From the NCBI RefSeq assembly GCF_026262505.1, contig NC_067207.1:5588252-5652251 (forward strand): 64,000 nucleotides of DNA. Reading direction: 5' to 3'. The notes beneath the pieces were generated by a model. It did no database searches and was not told the DNA's origin. It saw only the letters and a program-made list of their open reading frames with translations. The position numbers and the translations under genes are program-made. Origin of the DNA: Trichomonas vaginalis G3 (Eukaryota; Parabasalia; Trichomonadida; Trichomonadidae). Positions 30,615-42,889 of this stretch are shown in pieces (the first letter of the stretch is position 1; each line of letters starts with the position of its first letter).

Positions 30615-31824
30615 AGGATTTTGCCAATTAGTTGAAGACTCAATATATAATACTTACAATTCCACAGAACATGGTGAATGCACTTATTATTTCGGTTCTA
30701 ATACACAGTTTGCCCAACAACGAAATTACTATTTCAAATCTTTATCAAAGATGCATTATATTTCATTTGTTCAAAGTGTTACATTCTCTAACACCAATAA
30801 AAACTATACTATGAAAGAAATGACAAAAAGAACAAAAATCAAACGAAATTATGATTGGTCTCAATATTTTGGAGATAGACCTAAAGTAGATAAGATCCAA
30901 GATGGAAGTGCATTGTATGTAATATCAGAATCTTCCAATTATTACATATCTAATTGTTTCTTCTTCAATTGTAAAGAAAATGGAGCAATTTACTTTGATG
31001 ATCTTTACGAAGAAAACTGTGTATTAGTTGAATTCTCAATATTTAGTCATTGTAAATCCACATATGGTGGTGGATCTATTTACTATTTCTGTTCAAATGG
31101 ACAGTTTGTCCAACAACAAAATTGTTATTACAAATCAATTTCCCAAATAAGTGCTATGTCATTTTATCAAGAAACTAAATCTTCTAATACTAATAAAAAC
31201 TACGTATTCCAAGTTTCAGTTTATATATGCGGTCAAAGCGAAGAAGAAGGATATTCTACATTCTGTCTAGTAAATGGTGATATCCAATTTGAGAATAACA
31301 ACATCACAAACAACAAATGCAGTAGATGCCCATCATACTGTAGTGTCCTTGGAGGAGGACCTGTGACATGTAACTTCTCAACATTCAGAGAAAACAACCA
31401 AACTGAAAGTGATTCACTCACATTTTACGCTTCTTCTACTTCATTAACTCAAAATGTTTCTTATTGTAATGTTATTGGAAATAGATGTGGAACAGATAAT
31501 GAACAAATTCTATTTATATGTGGCTGTACAACTAATGTCGATCACTGCATATTTTTAAATAACACTGCTGTTTACATGTTTGATCAAAATTACAAAAATT
31601 ACACTTTGACTATTTCAGAATCATATGTTCAATCAAATTCAACAACTGGACTAGGAACTGTTTCATTTACTAATCTAACAAACGATTTTAATAATATTTT
31701 TTCCCATTTTTACACTGAAATTTGTTTTGCAGATCCCAGGTTAATTTCTTTTAAATTATCTTATCTCTCTAAAATTTCAAAAACATCTGCAGCAGCACTT
31801 TTATCATCAAAAAATAAAAAATAA
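30615..31824 (+). pseudogene. Remnant of a right-handed beta-helix surface protein
   Basis: The longest ATG frame (30751-31824) codes 357 residues rich in N, S, T, C, Y and F with repeating rungs (YYISNCFFFNCKENGAIYF, CVLVEFSIFSHCKSTYGG, NNNITNNKC), the pattern of Pmp/beta-helix surface proteins of trichomonads. The frame is open and coding-like back to about 30615, just after an in-frame TAA, and the text before that TAA (FEEYNKNYPLFIEI) also looks coding. There is no signal peptide at the start and no membrane anchor or tail at the end. A segment near the start (YYFGSNTQFAQQRNYYFKSL) is repeated later (YYFCSNGQFVQQQNCYYKSI), which shows internal duplication. I take it as a truncated gene copy. 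Confidence 0.6.
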
Positions 31825-32091
31825 TTTTATCATTATTTGAAAAATTTTCGAAATCATGAAAATTGAAATATACAAGTGAAAACAAGATAATACTCCACAA
31901 TCATACCTTATCATCTTTGAGAGGGCTCCCAATTTATGATATGCTATTATATTTTATTCCTTCAATTAAGTGATTTATATGATATTTTCTAAGATATCTA
32001 TATAATCACATCGGAAATTTAGAGACCACAAAATTGATTGTATATCATATTTAAATGTTAATTTAATACATAAGTTTTTTATAAACAAATT

Positions 32092-35000
32092 TCAAACAAT
32101 GATAGGCTTCGAAGAATTAATCATCAAAACTTTTTTTGCAGCTTCTTCCTGAACAATTAAAGCATCAAGATCATGTTTTGCTCTAGAAATAACATCCCTC
32201 AAACAATCATCATCCAATTCCCTATTGGCATCGAAATACTGTCTAAAGTTATGAACAACAAAACCAATAATATTTCTTTTTTCAGTGTAGAAATTCGATT
32301 TCTGTTCTTCTATCATTGTTTCGAATTTCATTTCTGTTGCCAATATATTTGATCTCTCTTTCATCTCCATAACTCTTTTAATTCTTTCAATTTCTTCTTG
32401 ACTTTCATCCAATTTTTGTTTCAAATATTCACTTTGTTTCAGTGAATCCTCGAGTTGTTTGTTGGATCTGGCTAACTGTTCTTCTGATTCCTTGAGTGAA
32501 CACATAACTTCATCATGTGCTTTTGCAAGTTCATTGTTTTTATCTTTGATTTCACTTAGATATTTATCATATTGCATTTTCATCATTTCTTTTTCTCTTT
32601 CTGCTTGTTTTCTTGTTTCTTTCAGGTTGTTTTCGCATTGATCAATAAGGAATTGGTTATTTCTGTCTTGTTCCTTCTTGGAATCTCTCATCATTTGAAC
32701 AGTTCTTCGTAACTGACTTCCTTCTTTTTCTAAATTATAAATTTTTGTTTTGAGGTCATTCATATTTTGATCTTTAGCTTCTAAACGAGTTTTGTTCTGT
32801 TTATTAATGGTTTCTATTTGTGATTCATATTTCTGTTTGATTTTGTCTTTCTCCTTTTCATTTTCTTGCTTTTGGAGCTCAATTCTTTCTTTAATTTCTT
32901 TGTTTTCGTTTTGGAGCTGGTTTATTTCATTGGTAAGCTTCCTGTTGTCCAGGAGTGATCTAGATATGTCTTCTTTGAGCGATTGGACTTCTCTATCCCT
33001 ATCACTAAGGTTTTGTCTTAAATTATTCGCAATTTCGTTGGATTCATCAGTGACTTTTTTGAAAACTTTCTTTGTCTGCTTCATCTTGTTCCTTTCTTCA
33101 TTAAGAGATTTGTGGAGATCATTGATTTTGTTGTACAATTCACTGATCATTTTTTCTCCTTCGCTTGTATTTGAAACTTCTAGCTTAGTTAGCATGGCCA
33201 AGAGGTCTTCTTCAACACGGGATTTTTCGTTTGTCACATCTAAGTGGTCGGAGAACAATTTATTTGCTCGAGTTGTAACTTCGTATGCAGAAACAGGGTC
33301 TGTGACAATGGTTTCACATGACAATGATGATGAATCGAACAAAGAACCTATTTGGGAAAGGAATTTATCAATAGTTTTCGTGTTTTTGTCATTAATTTCA
33401 GAATTGTTTTTGATTTCTGACTCTTTAGAGGCCAATATGTCTTGATAATGCTTGGATATTAATGAGACAATACTCTTTATCTTGGAATTGGCAGGGATTG
33501 TTAAGTTATTAGCATATTCCGAGATTTTTGTGCAAAGTTCTCTAGAAAAGTCCGAATTATAGAATGAAGATGGTTGTATATCACCTCCATTTTGGCTCTT
33601 TTCGATTTCTTGAGCAAGTTTACTTTCAGAATTTTTGATTGACTTTTTCAGAGATTTGTTTAGAGCTGTAAGCTCCGAAATTGTTGCCTCTGCAGCTTTG
33701 AGTGTATTATTTTCACGTTTAATGATAGCAATAAGATGGTCTCTGTTTGAAATTAAATCTTTAATTTCATTTTGTTGGTTTTGCAACTGGTTTTGGAGAG
33801 CATCATTAGCTGAAACAAGTTTTTGATATCTTGATGCTCCTTCATCAATCATTGCTTGTAATTTTTGAGCTTGAAGTTGAGAATTCTTTAATTTGATGGA
33901 ATTTGCTTTCACATTTTCTTCTGCAGATGTTTTCTCAAGTGACAGAGTTGATTTTTCAACTTTAAGTTTATCTAGTTCTTGAGTTTTATCTTGTAATTCA
34001 GATGAAATTTGTTGATATTTCTTTTTAAGGCTTTCGTAACTGATTTCCACAGATTTAAGCTGTGAAGTGACAGCTAAGGCCTGTTTTTGCATTGAACTTG
34101 AAGTTGTCTCTTGTTCTTCTAATTGTAACTTTAATGAGTCTATTTTTGATTGTAAATCCTCATTCTCTTGCTTAAGTTTACATGCTGTATAAGAGTCCTC
34201 TGAATGAGCCCTTATTTCTTCATCTGTTGGTATTTTTGTTTTGATTTTTTCAATTTTCTGCATTAACTGTTCAATTTCATCATTTTTAGCTTTAATTTGT
34301 TGTTCATGTTCATTCTTAAGACGTTCTGTATTCTTAACGTTATCCAAAATTTCTAATTCTAATTTTGCAATTTTTTGTTCGTAATTTTGCTTTTCGCTTT
34401 CATATTGTCTTTGAATTTCCTCAAACTTCGATTGTAGAGACTTTCTAAGTGCTCTTTCTTCTTTTAGTCTTGTTTGTTTCTTTGTAATTTGATCTTTAAA
34501 AGCATTTATTAATTCTGAGGTTTCTGATTCATATTGTGAGATTTGTGTTGTTGTAGCACTAGGTTGCTGCAACAAGAATTCTGTAACTTCGCCAATCGAA
34601 TTAAACGTTTGTTGATAAACTTGTTGAGCTGCAGAAATTACTCCAGCGATGTCTTTTTTGAATGACTCAATGTCATCGTTAGACTTTTTAAGTAAATTTT
34701 CGTTAATTCTGATTTGATCTGTTAATTTCTGGATTTGTTCTGCAAAATTCAGCTTAATTTTGGTAATTTCTTCTTGTCCTTTTTGCGCTAATTCTCTTTC
34801 CTTTTGCTTTTTCAATTCATCTATTTGAATTTGCAATTCTTCGTTAGTTTTCATTGTAATTTCTAACCTTCTGCGGGCATCATCAGCACTATCTTCAGAC
34901 TTTCGTAATTTGGATGAAAGTTCAGCGTTTTGTCTAACTAGAATTTCATTTTTTTGCGCGAATTCAAGTGATTCATTTAATTGATTCTGAAGGGTTGAAA

Positions 35001-35106
35001 TTTGCTGAATATATTGTTCATTTTTCTGCCTTAGCTGCTCAAGTGTTGATCCTGTCTGAGCAGCATCGATTGATTTCAAACTCTCGTCGGTTTCGGTGCT
35101 GCTCAT
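32092..35106 (-). CDS. Long coiled-coil protein, unknown function
   Basis: From the ATG at 35106 (MSSTETDESLKS) the protein is about 1004 residues. The frame is open to 35307 with other possible ATGs (for example 35223) but the upstream 67 residues are hydrophobic and cysteine-rich and do not look like the rest. Nearly the whole protein is heptad coiled coil rich in E, K, Q, N, S and L, in several blocks separated by short breaks near the centre (DIQPSSFYNSDFS). The last 70 residues (FRQYFDANRELDDDCLRDVI) form a compact helical end. Similar proteins serve as golgins, centrosomal or cytoskeletal tethers; I see no motif that decides between them. Confidence 0.7.
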   Translation of the reverse strand: MSSTETDESLKSIDAAQTGSTLEQLRQKNEQYIQQISTLQNQLNESLEFAQKNEILVRQNAELSSKLRKSEDSADDARRRLEITMKTNEELQIQIDELKKQKERELAQKGQEEITKIKLNFAEQIQKLTDQIRINENLLKKSNDDIESFKKDIAGVISAAQQVYQQTFNSIGEVTEFLLQQPSATTTQISQYESETSELINAFKDQITKKQTRLKEERALRKSLQSKFEEIQRQYESEKQNYEQKIAKLELEILDNVKNTERLKNEHEQQIKAKNDEIEQLMQKIEKIKTKIPTDEEIRAHSEDSYTACKLKQENEDLQSKIDSLKLQLEEQETTSSSMQKQALAVTSQLKSVEISYESLKKKYQQISSELQDKTQELDKLKVEKSTLSLEKTSAEENVKANSIKLKNSQLQAQKLQAMIDEGASRYQKLVSANDALQNQLQNQQNEIKDLISNRDHLIAIIKRENNTLKAAEATISELTALNKSLKKSIKNSESKLAQEIEKSQNGGDIQPSSFYNSDFSRELCTKISEYANNLTIPANSKIKSIVSLISKHYQDILASKESEIKNNSEINDKNTKTIDKFLSQIGSLFDSSSLSCETIVTDPVSAYEVTTRANKLFSDHLDVTNEKSRVEEDLLAMLTKLEVSNTSEGEKMISELYNKINDLHKSLNEERNKMKQTKKVFKKVTDESNEIANNLRQNLSDRDREVQSLKEDISRSLLDNRKLTNEINQLQNENKEIKERIELQKQENEKEKDKIKQKYESQIETINKQNKTRLEAKDQNMNDLKTKIYNLEKEGSQLRRTVQMMRDSKKEQDRNNQFLIDQCENNLKETRKQAEREKEMMKMQYDKYLSEIKDKNNELAKAHDEVMCSLKESEEQLARSNKQLEDSLKQSEYLKQKLDESQEEIERIKRVMEMKERSNILATEMKFETMIEEQKSNFYTEKRNIIGFVVHNFRQYFDANRELDDDCLRDVISRAKHDLDALIVQEEAAKKVLMINSSKPIIV

Positions 35107-35568
35107 AACAAATTTTCCGTTTGCTAAAATCTCTGTTTTGCCGCCATCATATTTTATATTAGGAATATGAGCTACATGGATTTGCAACAAAGAAAAACAC
35201 ATTTTCTCCTCGCAAATCATCATTTTTCGACAAGTTTGAAATTCAAATTTGATAAAATATAAACATATATGCATTAGCATGTACTTAAATGGACTTACAA
35301 AGAACACTAGATAATCAAGATTTGCTTTTAATATCCAAATTCTACTTCAAGAATCAATCATATCATTTTGTATAGCAATGAATGAATATCACTAGTTGGT
35401 ATCAATTAAAATATATAGGAAATGAGTATCCAATTATACTAACATTGAGTAATTCAATAATACTAGAAAATTTGATCAAAGGTTTTGAAATAAACGAACT
35501 AGATAAAACAGTTATACATAACATTTAAAACATATAAGCATACATCATATAAACAAACAAAACTCAAA

Positions 35569-36543
35569 TTATTGAGGAACAAATTCATCTTCCTCTTCTT
35601 CAAAATCTTCTTCTTCAATATACTCGTACTCATATTCATGAGGCTCTTCATCTGGTGGCTGCTGCTGTTTAGGCGGCGGGTTCGCATTTTGATTTTGAGC
35701 AGGTGGCTTCGTATTATTTTGTTCTGGTTTGGTGTCCTTTTGTGGCTCTTTATTAGCATTGTTTGCTGTAGCCTTTGGAGGATTTTCTGGGGGAGGCGAA
35801 ATTGCTTTATTATCTTGTGATTTAGGAGCTTTATTATTATCATTTTGATTTTGAGCATCTGGATTCTCGGGATCTGCAATGTTTTGAGCATTTGGATCAT
35901 TAGATTGTGGATCTAGAGGTTGACTATCAGGAGACTTTGGATCAAAGGCATCAGGCTGCAAAAAAACTAGTATTATGAAGGCAACAATTAAAATCGTAGT
36001 TGGAGCAGAAACTCCTGCAAAAATGTCATATAATGTTAATGTACGATATCTTGTGTATTGCTTCAGACTCCATGTTGTAGGATTATCCCAGCAGAACAAT
36101 TCAGTTGCTGTACTTTTGTTTGTTTGTAGCATTTGTTCGCAATGTTCTACAATGGCAACGTAATCTGAAAGATATTCGCTTTCTGTAGTATTTCCTAGGA
36201 TTATATAGTTAATAATTAAATCAAATACGACAATGACAATATATATAATAAAAATAATTTTCTTTCCTTTCATATTGATTCCAATTAATCCGATTAAAAT
36301 CAATACAAAAGCACTTATTGATAACAGCATTGTTATTACTGAGAGTGCAAGCAACCCAGATCCGATGATACTTTTCCATATACTTTTTGATGTGACAATA
36401 ATACCGTAAATACTAAATCCGAATGTAATTATGTGCAAGAAAGCCAACAGAAGTTTACACCAGAATAAGTAAATTCCTGTTTTTGATTTGGTTTGTAGAT
36501 CTGAAAGCTTTTGGAACATGAAAATTCTAAAATAAACGTACAT
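35569..36543 (-). CDS. Four-TM tetraspanin-like membrane protein with proline/acidic tail
   Basis: A 324-residue protein with four predicted spans at about 25-50, 62-88, 95-116 and 173-196. The small first loop and the larger loop between spans 3 and 4 (about 117-172, with two cysteines, EHC and LFCW) follow tetraspanin order, but the CCG motif is missing. The tail (200-324) is cytosolic, rich in P, N, Q and D, and ends with an acidic EYEYEYIEEEDFEEEED stretch. Trichomonads carry large tetraspanin families that gather in surface and exosomal membranes. A second possible start is the ATG nine codons in. The other frame in the tail region is a shadow. Confidence 0.65.
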   Translation of the reverse strand: MYVYFRIFMFQKLSDLQTKSKTGIYLFWCKLLLAFLHIITFGFSIYGIIVTSKSIWKSIIGSGLLALSVITMLLSISAFVLILIGLIGINMKGKKIIFIIYIVIVVFDLIINYIILGNTTESEYLSDYVAIVEHCEQMLQTNKSTATELFCWDNPTTWSLKQYTRYRTLTLYDIFAGVSAPTTILIVAFIILVFLQPDAFDPKSPDSQPLDPQSNDPNAQNIADPENPDAQNQNDNNKAPKSQDNKAISPPPENPPKATANNANKEPQKDTKPEQNNTKPPAQNQNANPPPKQQQPPDEEPHEYEYEYIEEEDFEEEEDEFVPQ

Positions 36544-38574
36544 TTCAAAAAGAAAGTCGAAATTAGAAAGAAACGAGATTGCAGATTCTGGTGAGAAGTC
36601 TTAGGTTACACTCGAGAGGGTATAATTAAGGTGGCTGTTTCTGGTTAAATACATTATTATGTACACTTTAAACTTATAATTTATTCAATTGTGATATTTC
36701 CAGATTCAAGTTAGTCCATTGAAGGTCCTCTTCTAGATAAATTTAACACATTTTGATATTTAACACAATTAAATAACCATCGGCTTTGAATTTCACCACA
36801 AATTAGAAAATCAACCATTCTTTCTATTATTATTCATGAGTTATGTTTTGAAGTTGTGTTTATTTGCGTTTTGTCTATAATGATCAATGCAAATTTTATG
36901 ATAAACTGAATATTGAGCATAAACTGTCTTTCATATGTAAAGTCTCATATTCAAATTTTTAAAAAGGGGTTTTATCAATATTGTGGGGGAGAGGACGATA
37001 AGGAGACCGACCAAATGAAAACACTCAATTTTTAGGCATGCCTCAGAAAAATATAAATAAAAATTATATGATATTATGCATTAGGATAGTATATAGATTA
37101 AAATAATAATGCTTTATTTTCCCTCTCAATTTGGTAACGTGCTCGAGGAAAATGGTATTACTGAATATAGAATCAGTAATAGGAATACAACAAAACAAAT
37201 AATATTTTTTTTTGGATAACAAAGCGTCAAAAGATTATTGAAAATCTGATAAATTGGTAATAAATCAGTGTTACAAGTAGAATAAATCCAACAAAGTGGA
37301 TGTGATCTTGTAAGGTAACAATTTACATTAAATTCTCTCTTCTTGAGCATCTAATTTGGCAAACTTTGAGAACAATGAGAAAATTCTTTGTAATAATGGG
37401 TATCTTTTCATCATGGAAGATCTGTGTTTTAAATCCTTATAATGACTTTTCTAAAAAGATAATTATGCGTTTTGAAAATCGTGAAATTTGGAATCAGTGA
37501 ATGAAATCCAATCTCTTTATGAAGCACATCTATGCAAATTTTGATCTTATTTGATCAAAAATGCTTTATTTTGGTTTTCTGTAAGAAGATCGAGTTGGTT
37601 CCCATTAGAAAGAAAAGTGACAAGAATGAAAAAATTCATATTTTCTTAATATTATTAGTGTATAAAGATCATTTTTATGTTCAATTTAAAATCAATTTTT
37701 ATCTGAATTTTGTAGTTATTGACAGATTTTGAAAATTGCATCAAGCAAATTAAAAATAATTTATGATTTTGATATACTGATAATCCTTTTATAGAATAGT
37801 ATTTCTTCTTACCAGCTTAAAAACACTAAAAACCATATAGTTGCATTTAATAGAAGTGCAAATTCTCAATGCATGCATATTTAATAATGTATTCTTAGTC
37901 ATATTGCATCAAATTAATAAAAGTAACTAAGGGGATATGATTACTTTAATATAACATAAACATTAAAATTATCAAATGAGATATATTCCGAAAATGAGCA
38001 TAATCAACTTGTATTCAAACATACTAACAGAATATGTTCGATTTATACTTCAAAAGTTTTTAATATTTGCTTATAAAATATGATATTTAATCTATTCCAA
38101 ACAAAGTTGAATTAATCCAATTGAATTATCAGAAAACTTATTTAAACTAGGCTAAGATTTATATTTTAATAACAGTTCTGAATAATTCAGATTATTAATA
38201 CAATTTTTTGATAATGTTCATCAACAAATAAGTATTGTTCAAAATTTCGTGTGCAATTTATGAATACATAGGGTGATATAACGAATTCTTGTATTGTTTT
38301 ATGTTTTTGGAAAGATTGAATATATTTAATATTTTATCAACAACATATCTATGAACAAACTTTGAAAAAAGAAACTATTTATGATGCCTATTTATATGGT
38401 AGAAAATAAAAGTCTTGAGGTAGGCTACAGGCGAGGAGACTTTACGTATAAAAAATCGAAAAAAATTTCAAGTTTTTCTCCATTATTTTAATCTAACATT
38501 TGAATTTTTATAAGACATTTAGTCAAACTAAAAGGAAAAATAACTATTGCTTCAAAGTGCACGTTTAAAAAATT
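36544..38574. other. Two-kilobase gene-poor stretch
   Basis: No credible gene is present; the minus-strand frame at 37126-37350 and plus-strand frame at 37532-37732 are rich in F, I, L and N and look like chance. A GAGGAGACTTTACGTATAAA motif at about 38433 also occurs at about 50113 and, shorter, at 21669. Confidence 0.45.
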
Positions 38575-40113
38575 ATGAGATCTGAAGAACTTTGTTCTCT
38601 TTTCTTGGCATCATCATTTCTAGAAAACTTCAACGAAATGGATGATGTCAGTAATATTGAAATCATGACTGATTTTCTTAAAATTGTCGAAGCTTCTAAA
38701 AGACAAGAAATTTCTTTTGGTCACTTCAAGAATATCATTGAAAACTCATCAGACAATATCCAAAATTCATATCAAAACTACATTGCGCTCTTTTTAAAGT
38801 CCTATACAGTTGTTATTAAAGAAATCAAGCAACTTATTGAGAATACAAAGCTAAATTATCAGTCACCTCTTGGTATTATAATATGCGATAACTTACATAG
38901 TCTCGATACGATATCAATTTTTTCAATTTCCAAACTCACAACAGATTTTATGAATTGGATCTCAGTAGATGAAATAAATTCAACACCATTACTCTTAGAA
39001 CCAGATATATTATTCAACAAAAAGCCATTACCTAAATTCTTTTCACCATTACCTTCATATCAAATTCCAGAACAAACTCCAGACGAGCTAGAAGCATTTC
39101 TTAAGAAGTGCAGTGATAAAAATCCTCAAGCCCTACTTTACCTAGCCTTGAAACATGCAGGAGAAAGGAAAACATCGCAAGCCCTTGAAGAAGCATCAAA
39201 TCTCTGTTTAAGTATATCGAAATCTAATGATGAAAGTGTTCGCAGTCGCGCATCAGTTGCTTTAGCACAGATATACAATGAAATAGGACTTGTTGATGAT
39301 TCGATTCTCGCTATAAACGAATCAATTGATGGTGCAAAGAATGTTGAAGATCTTTCTGTATTAAGTTCAGCAGTTACGATGAAAGCTGTACTTGAAAACT
39401 CTCCAGAACTATGGAAACACGCTGCAAACCTTGCAGATCCTCATCCAATTGCAACTGTTCATGCTGCTCTGGCTGAAGATGATGGTTTGGTCAAAGCATT
39501 TAAGACAAAATGGCCATATGTTGCAGCAGAGATATATACGACACTAGGAAAAGAATATGCACATAATTTTGCTGAATGTTTACCTCAGTCAACAAGGGTT
39601 TTGGCTTATATCATTGAAGATTTGTTATCTAATGGAAAATGGAAGGAAGCTGCGGACACATTATTGAAGTTTGATATAGGAATGACTGAAGTTCGAGCAT
39701 CTGCACTCGCAGTTTGCATTTTATTCAGCGATGTGGCAGGATTTGACGAATCCGCACAATTTTTCAGAGAAGAACTCGAAGATATTCTAACAATAGATGT
39801 TGGACACTTTAACGAAGTGAAAGGTACTCTTAGAAATATCTCAAATATGTGGAATACCGAAATTAAAGAGAATGAAATTCCATCAGGAAAGAATGTTCTC
39901 ATAGCAGCAAGATGGGTTGTAAATAATGCAAATACAGCTGAAAAGGTCGTGGCTGCTTCAAATTTCGCTAACCAAATTTTAGCATCTTCATTATATGATA
40001 AATTAATCAACAAAGCAAAGGAATTTAACATTGAGATCCAATTGAATCCAGTGAATAATAATTTGAATACTATTGTCCTAGAAGATCTTATTATCGGATT
40101 ATCAAACTTATAA
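38575..40113 (+). CDS. TPR-type helical protein, possibly APC5-like
   Basis: A 512-residue protein. The first 160 residues form a helical N-terminal domain. From about 175 on, helical hairpins of TPR type follow (ALLYLALKHAGERKTSQALEEA, ASVALAQIYNEIGLVDDSILAINE, SVLSSAVTMKAVLEN). The rhythm of the pair starting ASVALAQIYNEIGLVDDS resembles the region of anaphase-promoting complex subunit 5 where a small cluster of TPRs begins. APC5 is a scaffold of the ubiquitin ligase that drives mitotic exit. The protein is shorter than typical APC5 (about 750) and the match is weak, so any TPR/SEL scaffold is possible. No signal peptide or membrane span. Confidence 0.5.
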   Translation: MRSEELCSLFLASSFLENFNEMDDVSNIEIMTDFLKIVEASKRQEISFGHFKNIIENSSDNIQNSYQNYIALFLKSYTVVIKEIKQLIENTKLNYQSPLGIIICDNLHSLDTISIFSISKLTTDFMNWISVDEINSTPLLLEPDILFNKKPLPKFFSPLPSYQIPEQTPDELEAFLKKCSDKNPQALLYLALKHAGERKTSQALEEASNLCLSISKSNDESVRSRASVALAQIYNEIGLVDDSILAINESIDGAKNVEDLSVLSSAVTMKAVLENSPELWKHAANLADPHPIATVHAALAEDDGLVKAFKTKWPYVAAEIYTTLGKEYAHNFAECLPQSTRVLAYIIEDLLSNGKWKEAADTLLKFDIGMTEVRASALAVCILFSDVAGFDESAQFFREELEDILTIDVGHFNEVKGTLRNISNMWNTEIKENEIPSGKNVLIAARWVVNNANTAEKVVAASNFANQILASSLYDKLINKAKEFNIEIQLNPVNNNLNTIVLEDLIIGLSNL

Positions 40114-40348
40114 AAATAAAAATATTTACTTTTATTTATCTGATTTCGGATTAGTAAAACAAAATAACACCATAATAATTAAGTAATAAGGTAATACACG
40201 CAGATAATTCTAAAATATTCCAACACTTTTTCGGAAAAAATTGAAATGGTGTAGGAACTTTGATGAAAAATTCAAATATTCATCTACAATTGAAATACAT
40301 TAATATTATTCATAAAAGCAATTTGAATTATCTCAAATTTTGAGAGAA

Positions 40349-40353
40349 TCATT
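40349..40353 (+). promoter_or_regulatory. Initiator TCATT
   Basis: TCATT fits TCA(+1)Y(T/A); the presumed start at 40351 lies 15 bases before the ATG of the ankyrin gene at 40366. Confidence 0.45.
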
Positions 40354-41586
40354 CAAAAAATTTACATGATTTCATTTTTCATGAAAAACACTCACTATTC
40401 GGAGCTCATGAATACATACAAGGACTATGATGACCTATTTGTCAGACTATATAGGCTTCATACTTATAAAGAAGAGGAAGTTGATGAAATTTATCAAGAA
40501 ATCAAGAAACAATTACTTGAAACAAAAATGTTTACACCCATTAAGTTGATTTCAATACTCTATACAGCAGCAAAATTCAATAATCGCTATTTACGATCAT
40601 ATTTCGCTATCTTCAAGATGATTTTTGATGAATATCATATAACAACAGATAGTGGAATCTCATCTATTTTCCTATACTTCTTGAATACGGAATATGGTAT
40701 CCAAACATCCGGACAAAACAATTCTCGTTATAAATTACAAAAACTTTCATTAGATGTATTTGAAGAGAACACGATTTACAGAGCAATTATGGAGGATGAT
40801 ATAGAAAAGTTTATGTTGTTTACAGAAAGTGAAGATTTCGGTCCACTTCAAACTTTAAGAAATGATTTATTCTCAGACTTTTTTGGCGATTCAGATATAG
40901 GATTTATGGATTTATGTTCCTATTATGGAGCTGTTAAATGTTTTAAGTTCTTAATTACATCAAGTGTACACCCTCTTACATTGGTCTGAAGTATTCATTC
41001 TTGGGTGGAAATCCTGATATAGTTCATGAGTGCTTGAAACAACATTCAGTTAATAGAGAATGCATGGAATTCGCGATCGCATCACATAACATTGATTTTG
41101 TTTGCTTCCTCATGAATGAGTATGGACTAGAAGTTTTTCCGCACCATTGTGGTGAATACAATAATTTGCAAGCATTTTTTGTTTATTTAGATAATACAAA
41201 TGACATAAATACATGCTTTGCAAATTCACCATTCTTTAATATTCCTTCACTTTGTGAATATTTTATTTCACATGGTGCTGATATTAATGCAAAGAATTAT
41301 CGAGACCAAAATGCTCTCCATATTGCCGCAAGAAGCAATAATGTTGAAATTGCAGAATTTCTCATTGCAAACGGCATAGACATCAATAGTCTCAGCGACC
41401 TGAGAAAATTGCCTCTTCATATTGCAGCTGAATTCAATAGCTATGAAACAGAAAATATTCTTCTATCATATTACCCTGATATCAATGTAAGAGATGCATT
41501 TTTAGATACTGCTCTTGATTTAGCAGCCCAAAACAACTGCACTCCAATAGCAAAACTCCTTATTTCTCATGGTGCTGATGTTAATA

Positions 41587-42889
41587 TAGGGTGTCCAAAG
41601 GTGCGTTTAGCACAGCGCTCTATATGAGACTATTAAAGGAGATATATGCTGATTATAAATATATAATAAAAAATATGAATATATGTATATGATGAGTATG
41701 TTGTATTTTGGCGCCATGCCGGGATATAAAATGAATTTTGAGACAAGAGGCAGTTTCGCGGGAAATTTTGGCGGGATTCTTTTCATTTTTTTAATGAATC
41801 ATAAAGAAAACATCCTCGCTCTTGCAAAAAAATGCAAAGACTGTAAAAAAATCTACGAGACATTGGTAAAATGCTTCGGTATGGATGCTCCTAGCTATTC
41901 CACTGTAACGTATCATGTTAGGATGTATCACTTCATGAACAAAAAGGCGCCCATCATAAAAATTGACAAAAAATCGCCGGATCAAAGAAAAATCAAAGCA
42001 ATTCTTCAAGCGCTAGATGAAGACCCAAGAGCATCACTCAGAAGGATAGAGGAGATGACAAAGATACCACGTACAACAGTCAGTTATTATCTGCACAATT
42101 ATTTGAACTACAAACTAGCGTATACACGTTGGGTTCCGCACAACCTTAATTCAGTTCAAAAAAAATCTAGAGTCCAATCTTCGAAAGAGCTCCTCTCTAT
42201 ATTGGGTGCGTATCAATCCAAGAAGTTTCGCTTTTTAGTAACAGGGACGAGTCTTGGTTTCAATAAGCAACAGAAGCCAAAATCATGTGGATCCCGAAGG
42301 ATGAAAATCCGCAAACATTCCCGAAGAAAAAAATTGACACACCAATGATGATGTTGTCGGTTTTTTGGGGCGTAAATGACATCATCGCAATTGCTATTCT
42401 TCAAAAACCTAATACGATGAATGCTCAGTATCTAATTGACAATGTTCTTACTCAAATTATCAATTCTGATGAGTTTGAGAAATCCAAACAACAAAAACAA
42501 AAGTTTGCAATTCATTTTGATAATTCAAGAGTTCACAAAAGTCATAAGGTAATGAATTACTTGGTGGAAAACAATGTCAAAGTTGTTCCAAACCCAATTT
42601 ATTCACCTGATATTGCACCCTCTGACTTTTATTTATTCGGCACGCTAAAAAAGAGAGCTGAAGGACGCGAATTCGCGAGTCCAGATGATCTTGAAAATTT
42701 TGTAAGAGAGCAATTTGAGCAATTTTCTCATGATGATTTAAAGCGTGTCTTTGAAGCCTGGATCGATCGCTGCGAACGCGTGATTGAATCCAATGGTGAT
42801 TATATTTAAATAAACTTTATATATATGTAACTTGTTTATTTCTATTCGCAGTATTCAGGTTTGTGCTAAACACACCTTTGGACACCCTA
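41587..42889 (+). mobile_element. Mariner (Tc1/mariner) element inserted in the ankyrin gene
   Basis: The element is 1303 bp with TA target duplications at 41585 and 42890. Its inverted ends begin TAGGGTGTCCAAAGGTG and run for about 27 bp with one mismatch (GCGTTTAGCAC versus TGTTTAGCAC). Length and TIR size fit the mariner family described in Trichomonas vaginalis (Tvmar1 type). The transposase inside is broken. Confidence 0.9.
41794..42809 (+). pseudogene. Mariner transposase (DD34D), with frameshift and stop
   Basis: The N-terminal part (from MNHKENILALAKK at 41794) holds the two helix-turn-helix domains (SPDQRKIKAILQAL, TKIPRTTVSYYLHNYL). Near 42245 the frame changes: the text for D-E-S-W-F-Q, the first catalytic D, is only readable in the next frame, and that frame has a TAA at the following codon before ATEAKIMWIPKDENP. 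The second part (about 42262-42809) carries FAIHFDNSRVHKSHK (second D) and SPDIAPSDFYLFG (third D), 34 residues apart, which defines mariner DD34D. One missing base and one stop codon make this copy dead. Confidence 0.88.

Noticed and set aside
32792-33445. 217-codon plus-strand frame opposite the coiled-coil gene
   Set aside because: Antisense shadow: the coiled-coil codons read backwards give F, L and S runs that look like membrane spans.
37126-37350. 74-codon minus-strand frame
   Set aside because: No motif, no initiator and composition typical of AT-rich noise.
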